This document shows positions 15,586 through 23,332 of a stretch of 33,730 nucleotides of DNA, piece by piece; positions within the stretch are counted from its first letter, which is position 1; each line of letters opens with the position of its first letter. Under the pieces are notes generated by a model. It was not told where the DNA came from. It searched no databases and saw nothing but the letters and a program-made list of their open reading frames with translations. The position numbers were made by a program, and so were the translations under genes. The DNA comes from JBGQBN01 sp041494805 (lineage in GTDB: Bacteria > Acidobacteriota > Terriglobia > Terriglobales > Acidobacteriaceae), in the NCBI GenBank assembly GCA_041494805.1, contig JBGQBN010000045.1, positions 1 through 33,730 of the forward strand. The letters are read 5' to 3'.

Positions 15586-16473
15586 ATGCGCGCTGCCGCC
15601 ATCTTCGGCCTAGGGTCGTCCGAGAAACACCTAAGGCCGTTCCAGGCGAACTCGGAAGCAAACTGGGTCATCGGTCTGCCGGGAAGTTCGACGGAAGCCG
15701 ACGCAATCTTGCTCTTTGGCGGCGATGGCACCGTCCATCGCCATCTGGCACAGCTGGTCAAGCTGCAGCTGCCCGTACTGGTCGTACCCCGTGGGAGTGG
15801 AAACGATTTTGGGCGTGCGTTGAACCTGCGGAGCATCGGCAACTCGCTGGCTGCGTGGCGAAAGTTTTCGTCCGGCGGCAGCAACGTGCGCACCATCGAT
15901 CTGGGAGTAATCAAAGCCTTAGGCTCGGAGGATGAGGCGGCTGAGCCACACGGGCACTATTTCTGTTGCGTGGGGGGCGTGGGGCTGGACGGGGAGATCG
16001 CGCGGCGGGCCAATGAACTTCCGCGCTGGTTGCGCCGGCACGGCGGCTATGTGCTCAGCCTACTGCCGGTGATTTTTCAATTTGCGCCGGTTTCCATGAG
16101 AATCCAGGTTCCTCACAGCGAGCAGGCAGACAGGTTAGTCGAGCACAGCGCCAAGCCGACCGTTCTGGCCGCCTTCGCCAATACGCCCGTCTATGGCGGC
16201 GGAATGAAGATCGCGCCCCAGGCCCAGCTCGACGATGGCCGGCTCGATGTCTGCATCGTCAGCGACATCAGCAAGTTCAAGCTCTTCTGTCTATTTCCAA
16301 CCGTCTATTTTGGGCGCCATCTGAGTATGACCGAGGTCGAGTACTTCCAGGCCGAGCGTTTGCAGCTGGAAACGGAAAGGCCAATGGACGTCTATGCCGA
16401 TGGCGAGTACGTGTGCCGCACGCCGATTGAGGTGAGCGTGGCGCGGCAGGCGTTAAGGGTGATTGTGCCGTAG
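15586..16473 (+). CDS. Diacylglycerol-kinase-family (DagK/YegS-like) lipid kinase
   Basis: This 295-residue protein carries the DAGK catalytic signature: LLFGGDGTVHRHL at 42-54 with GGDGT, and PRGSGNDFGRAL at 68-79. A C-terminal beta-rich region follows (MDVYADGEYVCRTPIEVSV), as in the DgkB/YegS fold. The usual N-terminal NP-x-AG motif is missing and the N-terminus is about 20 residues short. The true start may therefore lie upstream, or the region has diverged. Such enzymes phosphorylate diacylglycerol or related lipids with ATP; some instead make sphingolipid or undecaprenol phosphates, and the substrate cannot be read from sequence. The ATG at 15586 lies 14 nt after a repeat hairpin, with no clear Shine-Dalgarno sequence. 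Confidence 0.85.
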   Translation: MRAAAIFGLGSSEKHLRPFQANSEANWVIGLPGSSTEADAILLFGGDGTVHRHLAQLVKLQLPVLVVPRGSGNDFGRALNLRSIGNSLAAWRKFSSGGSNVRTIDLGVIKALGSEDEAAEPHGHYFCCVGGVGLDGEIARRANELPRWLRRHGGYVLSLLPVIFQFAPVSMRIQVPHSEQADRLVEHSAKPTVLAAFANTPVYGGGMKIAPQAQLDDGRLDVCIVSDISKFKLFCLFPTVYFGRHLSMTEVEYFQAERLQLETERPMDVYADGEYVCRTPIEVSVARQALRVIVP

Positions 16474-16508
16474 CCCTAACCGTTCTCCTAACCCAAGACG
16501 GGTTCCGG

Positions 16509-16517
16509 TGCTAAACT
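16509..16517 (+). promoter_or_regulatory. Extended -10 candidate directly before sppA
   Basis: TGC followed by TAAACT (16512-16517) matches an extended -10 pattern and ends 11 bases before the sppA ATG at 16529. The message would have almost no leader. No -35 is evident, as extended -10 promoters allow. Confidence 0.3.
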
Positions 16518-16528
16518 AGCCTGACTGT

Positions 16529-17440
16529 ATGGCAGATAACGGTCGTTCACGCACCTGGCTTTGGATCGTAATCGGAGGAGGAGCTTTCTTCCTCTTCGTG
16601 CTGGCGGTGTTTACGCTGGTGTATTTGACCCTGCGTACCGGGGACCAGGCTTCCCTGCACAGCTTTGGCGACAAGATCGGAGTCGTGGAGCTGGAAGGCG
16701 TCATTCTTGATCCAGGCACAGTGGTACAGCAGCTCAAGAAGTTCGGGGATGACGATTCCATTAAAGCCATCATCCTGCACGTGAATTCGCCCGGCGGAGG
16801 TGTAGCTGCTTCGGAGGAGATCTATCGCGAGGTCAAGCGCATCCGCGATGACAAGAAGAAGCGCATTGTGGCCTCGATCGAAACCGTGGGCGCCAGCGGG
16901 GCTTATTACGTCTCCTCGGCGACCAACAAGATTTATGCCGATAACGGCAGTATCGTGGGATCGATTGGAGTGATTGCCGAGTGGGTCAATTACGGCGACT
17001 TGCTGCGTTGGGCCAAGCTGAAGGACATCACTATGAAAGCCGGCGAGTTCAAGGACACCGGCTCGCCTACGCGCGACATGACCCCTGCGGAGCAACAATA
17101 CTTGCAATCGCTGATCGACAACATGCATACCCAGTTCATCCAGGCGGTAGCGGATGGGCGGAAGGCCAAAGTAGAAGACATCCGCGCCATCGCAGACGGC
17201 AAAGTGTGGACTGGGCAGCAGGCGCTTTCCCTGAAGTTGATTGACCAGGTGGCCGATTTCGAAACTGCCGTAGACGACACCGCCAAGACCGTGGGTATTT
17301 CGGGCAAGCCCGTGCTGGTGCATCCGGAGAAGGACCGTAAGACGGTGCTCGACCTGTTGTTCGGGGACGTTTCGGAGTGGCTGCCCAGCCGGGAGAAGCT
17401 GCTGGAACAGCATATGGGGTTCTATTATTTGTGGAAGTAG
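16529..17440 (+). CDS. sppA: Signal peptide peptidase SppA (short form)
   Basis: This 303-residue membrane-anchored serine protease of family S49 degrades cleaved signal peptides. One transmembrane segment spans about 10-33. The ClpP-like fold shows HVNSPGGGVAASE at 84-96, the nucleophile S123 in VGASGAYYVSS, and the general-base K175 in AGEFKDTGSPTR, as in the Ser/Lys dyad of Bacillus SppA. The size is that of the single-repeat form, not the 67-kDa E. coli protein. There is no Shine-Dalgarno sequence. It stands between the lipid-kinase gene and the HU-family gene on the same strand. Confidence 0.95.
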   Translation: MADNGRSRTWLWIVIGGGAFFLFVLAVFTLVYLTLRTGDQASLHSFGDKIGVVELEGVILDPGTVVQQLKKFGDDDSIKAIILHVNSPGGGVAASEEIYREVKRIRDDKKKRIVASIETVGASGAYYVSSATNKIYADNGSIVGSIGVIAEWVNYGDLLRWAKLKDITMKAGEFKDTGSPTRDMTPAEQQYLQSLIDNMHTQFIQAVADGRKAKVEDIRAIADGKVWTGQQALSLKLIDQVADFETAVDDTAKTVGISGKPVLVHPEKDRKTVLDLLFGDVSEWLPSREKLLEQHMGFYYLWK

Positions 17441-17632
17441 GAAAGCGGGTGCCGGGCTTCAGGCGTCAGGTTTCAGAGCCTCGGACAGGGTCATGCATAC
17501 TCGGGTTGAAAAAGCTTCTTGCATTTAAGCCCTGAAATTTGAGAAGTTTATGCAGGGCCGGGCGGCTGGCTTGGGCCGGAACGTAATAAAGGCCACTTCT
17601 TCAATTTAGATAGCGACGGAGCGAAGAGGCGT
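17441..17632 (+). other. Intergenic region before the HU-family gene
   Basis: No gene is seen in these 192 nt. The left part contains CGTCAGGTTTCAG (17464-17476), which matches 12 of 13 bases of a stretch at 4113-4125 between efp and acyP, another minor dispersed sequence. GAAGAGG just before the ATG at 17633 is the ribosome binding site. I find no convincing -35/-10 pair. Confidence 0.5.
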
Positions 17633-17944
17633 ATGACAAAAGCTGATCTGATCGACGAAGTCTCCCGGCTGGCGGAGTTGACACGCAAGGACAGTGAAGT
17701 CATCGTCGAGACTATTTTTGACAGCATCGTGCGCTCGCTCCGGGTGGGCGACAAGATCGAGATCCGGGGCTTTGGCAGCTTCCGCACGCGGCAGCGCAAG
17801 CCGCGGGTGGGGCGCAATCCGAAAACCGGCGACCGAGTGGAAGTGCCAGCCAAGAAGATTCCGTTCTTCAAGCCGAGCAAGGAATTGAAGGATCTGGTGA
17901 ACACAGGCGGTCAGGCGGTCGCGCCCGCGCCTCCAGCCCAGTAG
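17633..17944 (+). CDS. HU/IHF-family DNA-binding protein
   Basis: This 103-residue nucleoid protein has the full HU/IHF fold. There is an N-terminal helical dimerisation part (MTKADLIDEVSRLAELTRKD), then IEIRGFGSFRTRQRKPR. The DNA-minor-groove arm GRNPKTGDRVEVPAKKI carries the intercalating Pro of the RNPKTG motif. The helix FFKPSKELKDLV closes the domain. The pattern PRVGRNPKTG is closer to IHF-alpha-like members than to HU proper. A tail of about 12 residues rich in Ala and Pro is extra. A GAGG ribosome binding site precedes the start. A hairpin with a T-run begins about 50 nt after the stop. Confidence 0.95.
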   Translation: MTKADLIDEVSRLAELTRKDSEVIVETIFDSIVRSLRVGDKIEIRGFGSFRTRQRKPRVGRNPKTGDRVEVPAKKIPFFKPSKELKDLVNTGGQAVAPAPPAQ

Positions 17945-17956
17945 ATCAACGTGTGG

Positions 17957-17976
17957 CGCGGGCGCCCTCGCCCGCG
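17957..17976. repeat. Perfect GC-rich hairpin
   Basis: CGCGGGCG and CGCCCGCG form perfect 8-bp arms around CCCT, 12 nt after the HU-family stop. It is the first of three different hairpins packed into this 141-nt convergent gap. Confidence 0.7.
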
Positions 17977-17992
17977 ACTCTGGAACCATTCC

Positions 17993-18027
17993 TGTAGAGA
18001 CGTTGCTTGCAACGTCTCTTTTTCTTT
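17993..18027 (+). terminator. Palindromic repeat element copy 3, with T-run: probable terminator
   Basis: AGAGACGTTGC and GCAACGTCTCT (17996-18019) are perfect 11-bp arms with a 2-nt TT loop and are followed by TTTTTCTTT to 18027. On the plus strand this has the form of an intrinsic terminator for the HU-family gene. The same element occurs inverted at 909-934, where it is not followed by a T-run, so it is a dispersed repeat that may serve as a terminator here. Confidence 0.6.
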
Positions 18028-18064
18028 GGGCGATTCCACGGGCCGGCAGATTTCCGGGCCGGTT

Positions 18065-18085
18065 GGACAGCCGGGGCGGCTGTCC
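18065..18085. repeat. Perfect hairpin at the pgeF stop
   Basis: GGACAGCC and GGCTGTCC are perfect 8-bp arms around GGGGC and end at the base before the pgeF stop codon. It may protect or end the minus-strand pgeF message, although no T-run follows on that strand. Confidence 0.6.
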
Positions 18086-18973
18086 CTACGTGGTTCTTGC
18101 TTTGATCCCCGCCACTGCCATCATGCGGCCGGTTACGCCCTTCTCGGCACGGTAGGAAAACAGCAGATCGGTACGGCAGGACGTACAGAGTGGGGAAGCA
18201 GTGATGTTTCTTGCCAGAACTCCGGCTGCCAGCAGTTGACGTCTGTTGGCCTCCACCAGGTCGAGAAAGATCTTCTTTGGCAGTTCGCTGTGGCCAGGAG
18301 CACGCGCCGTGAGAAAGAGCATAGGATATTTCTCGCGAACCGGGTCAGACTCTTTGACCTCGCGGAACAACGCGGCACCGTAGGCAAACTGGGATTCAAA
18401 CTGCGTGCGCACCTCGGGCCCGACCTCATAGCAACAACTGTGGACCCCAGGACCGATGGCGGCCTTGAGATCATGCGCCCGCGTGCCGAAGTTGCGGTGC
18501 ATCTCGCCTACGCCCTTTTCGACGATTCTCTTTAACGTACCGCGCCAGCCGGCATGGAAAACGCCGATAGCCCGGCGTTTCGTATCCACCAAGACAACGG
18601 GCAAGCAATCAGCGGCCTGAATTGCGAGCAGAATGCCAGGAGTGCGGGTGATGAGACCGTCGCCGACGGGTTGTTTGTCGGGAGGCTCAGTAATGTAGTG
18701 GATGAGGTCAGAATGAATTTGGCGCAGAGTGACCGAGGGCCAAAGTCCTCCGCGATTCGTGCCCCCGAGCTTCCTGAGGAAGGCGTTGCGGTTGCGTGCG
18801 ACTGCTGCCCGCGAATCTTGCTGGGTGAAACCGAGGTTGAGGCTGGTTCGACCGTAAACACGGGAGCAGCCGCCCTGGCGGGTGCTGAAACCGTGGATCA
18901 GCCACGGGATGCGGGTCAGCGGACCGGCATGGAGAATGGTGAGTTGGTGTTTCTGCGGACCCTGGGGCGGCAC
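18086..18973 (-). CDS. pgeF: Peptidoglycan editing factor PgeF (YfiH / laccase-domain family)
   Basis: This 295-residue protein carries the family's metal-binding set: H87 in LRQIHSDL, C123 in QAADCLPVVLVD and H140 in GVFHAGWRGT, followed by IGPGVHSCCYEVG at 173-185. Family members were first called multicopper polyphenol oxidases. E. coli YfiH is now linked to removal of wrongly added Ser from UDP-MurNAc in cell-wall synthesis, and other members act on purine nucleosides. The start is a GTG at 18973. The usual neighbours (ftsZ cluster or rluD) are absent. It is convergent with the HU-family gene and divergent from the S10 peptidase gene. Confidence 0.93.
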   Translation of the reverse strand: MPPQGPQKHQLTILHAGPLTRIPWLIHGFSTRQGGCSRVYGRTSLNLGFTQQDSRAAVARNRNAFLRKLGGTNRGGLWPSVTLRQIHSDLIHYITEPPDKQPVGDGLITRTPGILLAIQAADCLPVVLVDTKRRAIGVFHAGWRGTLKRIVEKGVGEMHRNFGTRAHDLKAAIGPGVHSCCYEVGPEVRTQFESQFAYGAALFREVKESDPVREKYPMLFLTARAPGHSELPKKIFLDLVEANRRQLLAAGVLARNITASPLCTSCRTDLLFSYRAEKGVTGRMMAVAGIKARTT

Positions 18974-19142
18974 GAGTCCATATTAGCAACCATAGCTGGG
19001 TTGGGCAGCCTATAGGTCTTCATCCTTACGCTGCTCTGCGGCTCACTGCAGCTTGCTTCTGCCTCAAAGAATCCCACTGTCAATGTTATGGCCCGATTCA
19101 GAACTAGCCTCGTTTCACGATCTTGCCCAACGGTCTTGCGGG

Positions 19143-19148
19143 TATAAT
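19143..19148 (+). promoter_or_regulatory. Consensus -10 box upstream of the S10 peptidase gene
   Basis: A perfect TATAAT lies 59 bp before the ATG at 19208 in the 234-nt gap divergent from pgeF. A TTGCCC at 19123-19128 is only 14 bp upstream, too close for a normal -35, so the element is a candidate. The rest of the gap shows no gene. Confidence 0.4.
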
Positions 19149-19207
19149 GCCGCGCTCCCGTAATTCAGGGTACGACGGTCTAACTCCCGGACATCGAGGT
19201 GAAGGTG

Positions 19208-20881
19208 ATGCGTCATTTTCTAGCCATCGTGGCATTGGTATGTGCACTATTGGCGGGTGCGGCCGCGCAGCAAACGGGCTCGTCCAAGCATGCCGGAAAA
19301 GAAAAGAAGACGAAGAGCGAAGAACCGGCGGCGGCTATGGCGCAAGAGAAAAAAGCGCCGGAAGCTGCGGAGAAGCCACCCGAGGCGCCTGCAGCGCAGG
19401 AAGAGCACAAGTCCGAGGCTGTGAAGGAGAGTGTGGGCGACAAGGAAGAGCACTACGACATGACCGAAACGGCGCCGGTGGTGACCCGTCACCAGATCAC
19501 GCTGGATGGCAAGCCCCTGAAATACACAGCCACAGCGGGACGGCTTCCCATCAAGCGCGGTGACGGCAAGATTGAAGCGGAAATGTTTTTTGTCGCTTAT
19601 ACGCTGGATGGGCAGGATGCCAGCAAGCGTCCGTTGACGTTTGCCTTCAATGGCGGCCCGGGCTCGGCTTCGATCTGGCTGCACATGGGGGCGTTGGGGC
19701 CCAAGCACGTGGTTCTGCAGCCCGATGGTTTCCTTCCGCCTGCTCCGTATCGCATGGCCGACAATCCCTACACGCTGCTCGACAAGAGCGACCTGGTGCT
19801 GGTGGACGCGATCGGCACGGGATTCAGCCGGGCGGCGAATGCCGAACTGGCAAAGAAGTTCTGGGGCGTGAGGGGCGACATCGAAGCATTTAGCGAATTC
19901 ATTCGCCTGTACATCAGCCGCTATGAGCGCTGGGGTTCGCCGCTGTTCCTACTGGGTGAGAGTTACGGCACCACGCGCGCGGCCGGAGTGGCGGGCTATC
20001 TGGCCGACCACGGCGTCTCTTTCAATGGCATCACGCTGCTCTCCACGGCGCTGAGCTTCCAAACGCTGGTCGACAGCAAAAGCAACGATCAGCCGTACAT
20101 TCTGCTGATCCCGTCGTTCACCATGATCGCCGGGTACCACAAGAAGCTGCCCCCGGACCTGCTGCAGGACATGGCCAAGGCGCGGCAGGAGTCGGAGCAA
20201 TGGGCCTCAACCGAGTACGCGCAGGCACTGGCGAAGGGAGACGCGCTCTCGCCGGCCGAGCGGCAAAGGGTCATCAGCCAGATGGCACGTTACACCGGGT
20301 TAAGCACCCAACTCATTGATGACGCCAACTTGCGCGTCGATGTACCTAAATTTACCCACAACCTCTTGCTTGATCAAAAATTGCGGGTAGGCCGGCTGGA
20401 CGGTCGCTTCACCGGGCCAGATCCCGACGGGCTGCTGGACACGCCGTTCTATGATCCGGCGTCATCGGCGATCCTGCCGCCCTATACTTCCGTGTTCAAC
20501 AACTATCTGCGGACCGAGCTCGAGTACAAGTCGGACATGCCCTACTACGTGTTCGCGCAGCAGGCCGGGTTCGAGAAATGGGACTGGGGATCGGGCATCG
20601 GGGGCTTTCCCGATACCGCCACGGCGTTGCGGCAGGCCATGGTTAAGAATGCTTACCTGAAAGTCCTGGTGATGGAGGGTCACTACGATCTAGCCACTCC
20701 GTACTATGCCGCGGACTACACCGTGAACCACCTCGACCTCAGCGCTAAGTACCGTGGAAACATCTCGTTCGCGACCTATGAGGCGGGGCACATGGTGTAT
20801 TTGCCGACAGATGGCCTCAAGAAAATGAAGAGTGACCTGGTGGACTTCATGGGCAAGGCGGGAGCGGGGCAGGGGAATTGA
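19208..20881 (+). CDS. Secreted S10 family serine carboxypeptidase-like protein
   Basis: From the ATG at 19208 (a GTG at 19199 adds three residues) this is 557 residues. GAGGTGAAGG just upstream is the ribosome binding site. A signal peptide (FLAIVALVCALLAGAAA) is followed by about 60 residues of Lys/Glu/Ala/Pro-rich linker, then the alpha/beta-hydrolase domain. The oxyanion region FAFNGGPGSASIW, the nucleophile S252 in LLGESYGTTRAAG, an Asp in EGHYDLATPYYA and a His in YEAGHMVYLP form the expected catalytic set of peptidase family S10. The protein should act in the periplasm or outside the cell, trimming C-terminal residues from peptides; some family members are acyltransferases. It appears monocistronic. 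Confidence 0.92.
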   Translation: MRHFLAIVALVCALLAGAAAQQTGSSKHAGKEKKTKSEEPAAAMAQEKKAPEAAEKPPEAPAAQEEHKSEAVKESVGDKEEHYDMTETAPVVTRHQITLDGKPLKYTATAGRLPIKRGDGKIEAEMFFVAYTLDGQDASKRPLTFAFNGGPGSASIWLHMGALGPKHVVLQPDGFLPPAPYRMADNPYTLLDKSDLVLVDAIGTGFSRAANAELAKKFWGVRGDIEAFSEFIRLYISRYERWGSPLFLLGESYGTTRAAGVAGYLADHGVSFNGITLLSTALSFQTLVDSKSNDQPYILLIPSFTMIAGYHKKLPPDLLQDMAKARQESEQWASTEYAQALAKGDALSPAERQRVISQMARYTGLSTQLIDDANLRVDVPKFTHNLLLDQKLRVGRLDGRFTGPDPDGLLDTPFYDPASSAILPPYTSVFNNYLRTELEYKSDMPYYVFAQQAGFEKWDWGSGIGGFPDTATALRQAMVKNAYLKVLVMEGHYDLATPYYAADYTVNHLDLSAKYRGNISFATYEAGHMVYLPTDGLKKMKSDLVDFMGKAGAGQGN

Positions 20882-20919
20882 TGTTTGTTGATTGGTCCGT
20901 GTGGCAGATGTGAGGCTTG

Positions 20920-22323
20920 CTATTTCTTTGAGTCGGCAAGAATGCTGGGTTGACGTTCGTGCCAAGGAGTGGCCCGCTCGAAGGCATAGGCTAGCTGGAG
21001 GACGGCCGCCTCTCCCCAGTGCGGGCCGATGATCTGCAGGCCGATCGGCAAGCCCGTCTTGGTAAAGCCGCAAGGGACCGAGATCGCAGGCAATCCCCAA
21101 ACGTTGACCGGGCGGGTGTTGCGCAGCAGCAGGATTTCGCGCGGACGCAGAAGCTCCGGATTTTGCGCCAGCTCGGCGATGCTGGGTGCTGGGGTGGGAG
21201 TGGTCGGAGTCACCAGCACATCTACGCTTTCAAAGACTTGGCGGACCTCGAGGCGGGCCTGTTGTAATTCGCGGCGGCGTTCAATGATGTCAGTAGCCGT
21301 GATATTGGCTCCCGTACGGATGCGCTCCAGCGTTTCGGGCTGGTAAAGCTCGGGTGAGCGGGTGACGAACTCGGCGTGGTAGGCGTAGGATTCCGCGGTT
21401 TGTAGAGTGCGGTCGGTTGGGACCGCCAGTTCCATTTCGCGAATATCGGCGACCATCGTTGCCAGGACCGAGAGAGCCCGGTCTACGGCGGCCGCAATTT
21501 CCGGTTCGAGGTCGTCATAGAAAACCGATCTGGGTATGCCGATTCGCACGGTCTTCTGATGGTCACCCAACCGATGGTCGTGCAATGCGGCGAGGTAGTC
21601 CGCGGCCGGCATGTTCGCGCTCGTAGGTTCCTTTTCGTCAAAGCCGGCGATGGCTTGGAGAATCACCGCGGCGTCTGAGACTGTCCGCGTGATGGGTCCA
21701 ATGTGGTCGAGCGACCAGGAGAGCGGAATCACTCCGCGGGCGCTCACCCGTCCGTAGGTGGGTTTCAAGCCAACTACTCCGCAAAGCGCCGCAGGATCGC
21801 GGATGGAGCCGGCGGTGTCGGTGCCGACCGCGCCATGTCCAATCCCAGCCGCGACGGCGGTTGCTGAGCCACCGGAAGAGCCCCCAGAAATGTGCGCGAG
21901 ATTCCACGCGTTACGAACCGCGCCGTAGTAACTCACCACCGAACTGCCACCGTAAGCGAATTCATGCAGGTTCTGTTTACCGAGGAGGACGGCTCCTGCG
22001 TCTTTCAGGCGGCGCACGACTTCAGCATCTTCCGTGGGGACTCGATCTTTGAACAGCGCGCTGGCGGCGGTGGTGCGGACGCCGGCAGTGTCGATGATGT
22101 CCTTCAGCCCAAGGGGAATGCCGTGCAGCGGACCGCGCCAGTGGCCGCTCTGAATCTCCACTTCGGCTTGGCGAGCCTGCGCCAGAGCGGAGTCCGATGT
22201 CACTGTGATGAAGGCGTTTAGCGTGGGATTGAGCCTTTCGATGCCAGCCAAGGCATTTTTCGTCAGCTCTACCGGGGAGAGCGAGCGCTTGCGGAGTTGT
22301 TCGGCGATTTCCAGGATTCCCAT
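20920..22323 (-). CDS. Amidase signature family enzyme (GatA-like)
   Basis: This 467-residue protein has the amidase-signature catalytic triad: K74 in GLKDIIDTAG, S149 in SGGSSGGSATAVAAG and the nucleophile S173 in GTDTAGSIRDPAALCG. The 75- and 24-residue spacings equal those in GatA (K79, S154, S178). The first Gly of the usual TGGS is Ala here. There is no signal peptide. GatA would amidate Glu-tRNA-Gln or Asp-tRNA-Asn with GatB and GatC, but neither gatB nor gatC is adjacent. A stand-alone amidase acting on an unknown carboxamide is at least as likely, so I give no gene symbol. The leader holds a 6-bp hairpin (22333-22348) whose arm contains the GAGAG ribosome-binding sequence. Confidence 0.88.
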   Translation of the reverse strand: MGILEIAEQLRKRSLSPVELTKNALAGIERLNPTLNAFITVTSDSALAQARQAEVEIQSGHWRGPLHGIPLGLKDIIDTAGVRTTAASALFKDRVPTEDAEVVRRLKDAGAVLLGKQNLHEFAYGGSSVVSYYGAVRNAWNLAHISGGSSGGSATAVAAGIGHGAVGTDTAGSIRDPAALCGVVGLKPTYGRVSARGVIPLSWSLDHIGPITRTVSDAAVILQAIAGFDEKEPTSANMPAADYLAALHDHRLGDHQKTVRIGIPRSVFYDDLEPEIAAAVDRALSVLATMVADIREMELAVPTDRTLQTAESYAYHAEFVTRSPELYQPETLERIRTGANITATDIIERRRELQQARLEVRQVFESVDVLVTPTTPTPAPSIAELAQNPELLRPREILLLRNTRPVNVWGLPAISVPCGFTKTGLPIGLQIIGPHWGEAAVLQLAYAFERATPWHERQPSILADSKK

Positions 22324-22332
22324 TTGAAAAAT

Positions 22333-22348
22333 CTCTCGTTCGCGAGAG
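22333..22348 (-). promoter_or_regulatory. Hairpin over the amidase ribosome-binding region
   Basis: CTCTCG and CGAGAG are perfect 6-bp arms with a 4-nt loop. In the minus-strand message the downstream arm holds GAGAG, the only Shine-Dalgarno-like sequence before the amidase ATG at 22323. The hairpin could therefore limit ribosome access. This is inference from sequence alone. Confidence 0.35.
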
Positions 22349-22482
22349 TATATCGCTGGACGGCAAACGCCTATAATCTTGAGGTCGGCTATCCGGCGGA
22401 GGTCGAAGATACAGCCATGGCCCAGATGACAGTTCCCAGTTCTCAGATGCCTGAGCTCCTGTTTGGCAATATCTCTTCGCGG

Positions 22483-22513
22483 TTGAGTTATCCGGTATCC
22501 AGCCTGCTATAAT
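22483..22513 (+). promoter_or_regulatory. Probable extended -10 promoter of the actA respiratory operon
   Basis: A perfect TATAAT (22508-22513) preceded by TGC forms an extended -10. TTGAGT (22483-22488) is a fair -35 with a 19-bp spacer. Transcription should start near 22520, about 100 nt before the actA ATG at 22620. This is the best promoter visible upstream of the operon; another TATAAT at 22372-22377 lacks a -35. Confidence 0.6.
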
Positions 22514-22539
22514 CACAAGTTTTCGTGATCCGTGTCACA
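22512..22539. promoter_or_regulatory. Overlapping operator-like palindromes at the actA start site
   Basis: Two palindromes overlap. ATCAC-N8-GTGAT covers 22512-22529, and CGTGA-N6-TCACA covers 22524-22539. The second differs by one base from the CRP consensus TGTGA-N6-TCACA. Both lie at or just after the predicted transcription start, a position where a bound CRP/FNR-family protein would usually repress. The regulator is not encoded in the window. Confidence 0.5.
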
Positions 22540-22619
22540 GTCGTCTGTAATCATTTAAGCCAGCAACGCTGCATGAACCGGGAAGCGAGCCATTGGCTTC
22601 CGCTGCACTTTCTCAGTCG

Positions 22620-23315
22620 ATGCAGATCTTTCATCGCAGTACGAACACAATATCCCGCGCCACGATTTACGGAGCCGTCTTCGTGGTGGCGGCGCTGTTC
22701 TGGGCGGCGGCGCAGATTCAGCGGTCTCCCTATGTCACTTATGCGGGAGTGGCGCGCCCGCAACCGGCGCCGTTCAGCCACCAGCACCATGTCGCCGGGT
22801 TGGGGATTGATTGCCGCTACTGCCATACTTCGGTGGAAACCTCGAGCTTTGCCGGCATCCCTCCCACCAGAACCTGCATGAACTGCCATTCCCAGATCTG
22901 GACCAACGCGCCGATGCTGGAGCCGGTGCGGGAGAGCTACCGCAGCGGCAAATCCTTGGTATGGAACCGGGTCAACGATCTTCCCGATTTCGTCTATTTC
23001 GATCACAGCATTCACATCAACAAGGGCGTGGGCTGCAACACCTGCCACGGGCCGGTGGACCGTATGCCGCTGATGTACAACTACGCTTCGCTGCAAATGG
23101 AGTGGTGTCTGGAGTGCCATCGCGCGCCGGAGAACTATCTGCGTCCACGCGAGCAGGTGTTCAACATGCGCTATGAACAGCCGTCGAGCGATAAACCGGT
23201 GATGGTGGACGGGAACCAATATGCGGATCAGATCTCTTTAGGTCACGCGCTGAAAGATAAGTACAAATTGCGCACGGCGGCTGATATTACCAGTTGTTCG
23301 ACATGTCATCGGTGA
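22620..23315 (+). CDS. actA: Alternative complex III subunit ActA, pentaheme cytochrome c
   Basis: This 231-residue protein is the periplasmic multiheme subunit of Alternative Complex III, the quinol-oxidising complex that replaces bc1. Five CxxCH heme sites are seen: CRYCH (65-69), CMNCH (86-90), CNTCH (139-143), CLECH (163-167) and CSTCH (226-230), the last one residue from the C-terminus. An N-terminal membrane anchor spans about 15-34. I start at the ATG at 22620; a TTG at 22593 would add nine residues without support. It opens the operon about 100 nt after the predicted transcription start, and actB follows after 17 nt. Confidence 0.95.
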   Translation: MQIFHRSTNTISRATIYGAVFVVAALFWAAAQIQRSPYVTYAGVARPQPAPFSHQHHVAGLGIDCRYCHTSVETSSFAGIPPTRTCMNCHSQIWTNAPMLEPVRESYRSGKSLVWNRVNDLPDFVYFDHSIHINKGVGCNTCHGPVDRMPLMYNYASLQMEWCLECHRAPENYLRPREQVFNMRYEQPSSDKPVMVDGNQYADQISLGHALKDKYKLRTAADITSCSTCHR

Positions 23316-23332
23316 ACAGATTCGGTGAACAG

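Noticed and set aside
20920..22323. Naming the amidase gatA
   Set aside because: The catalytic triad fits, but gatB and gatC are absent nearby and the nucleophile motif is altered, so the specific name is not supported.
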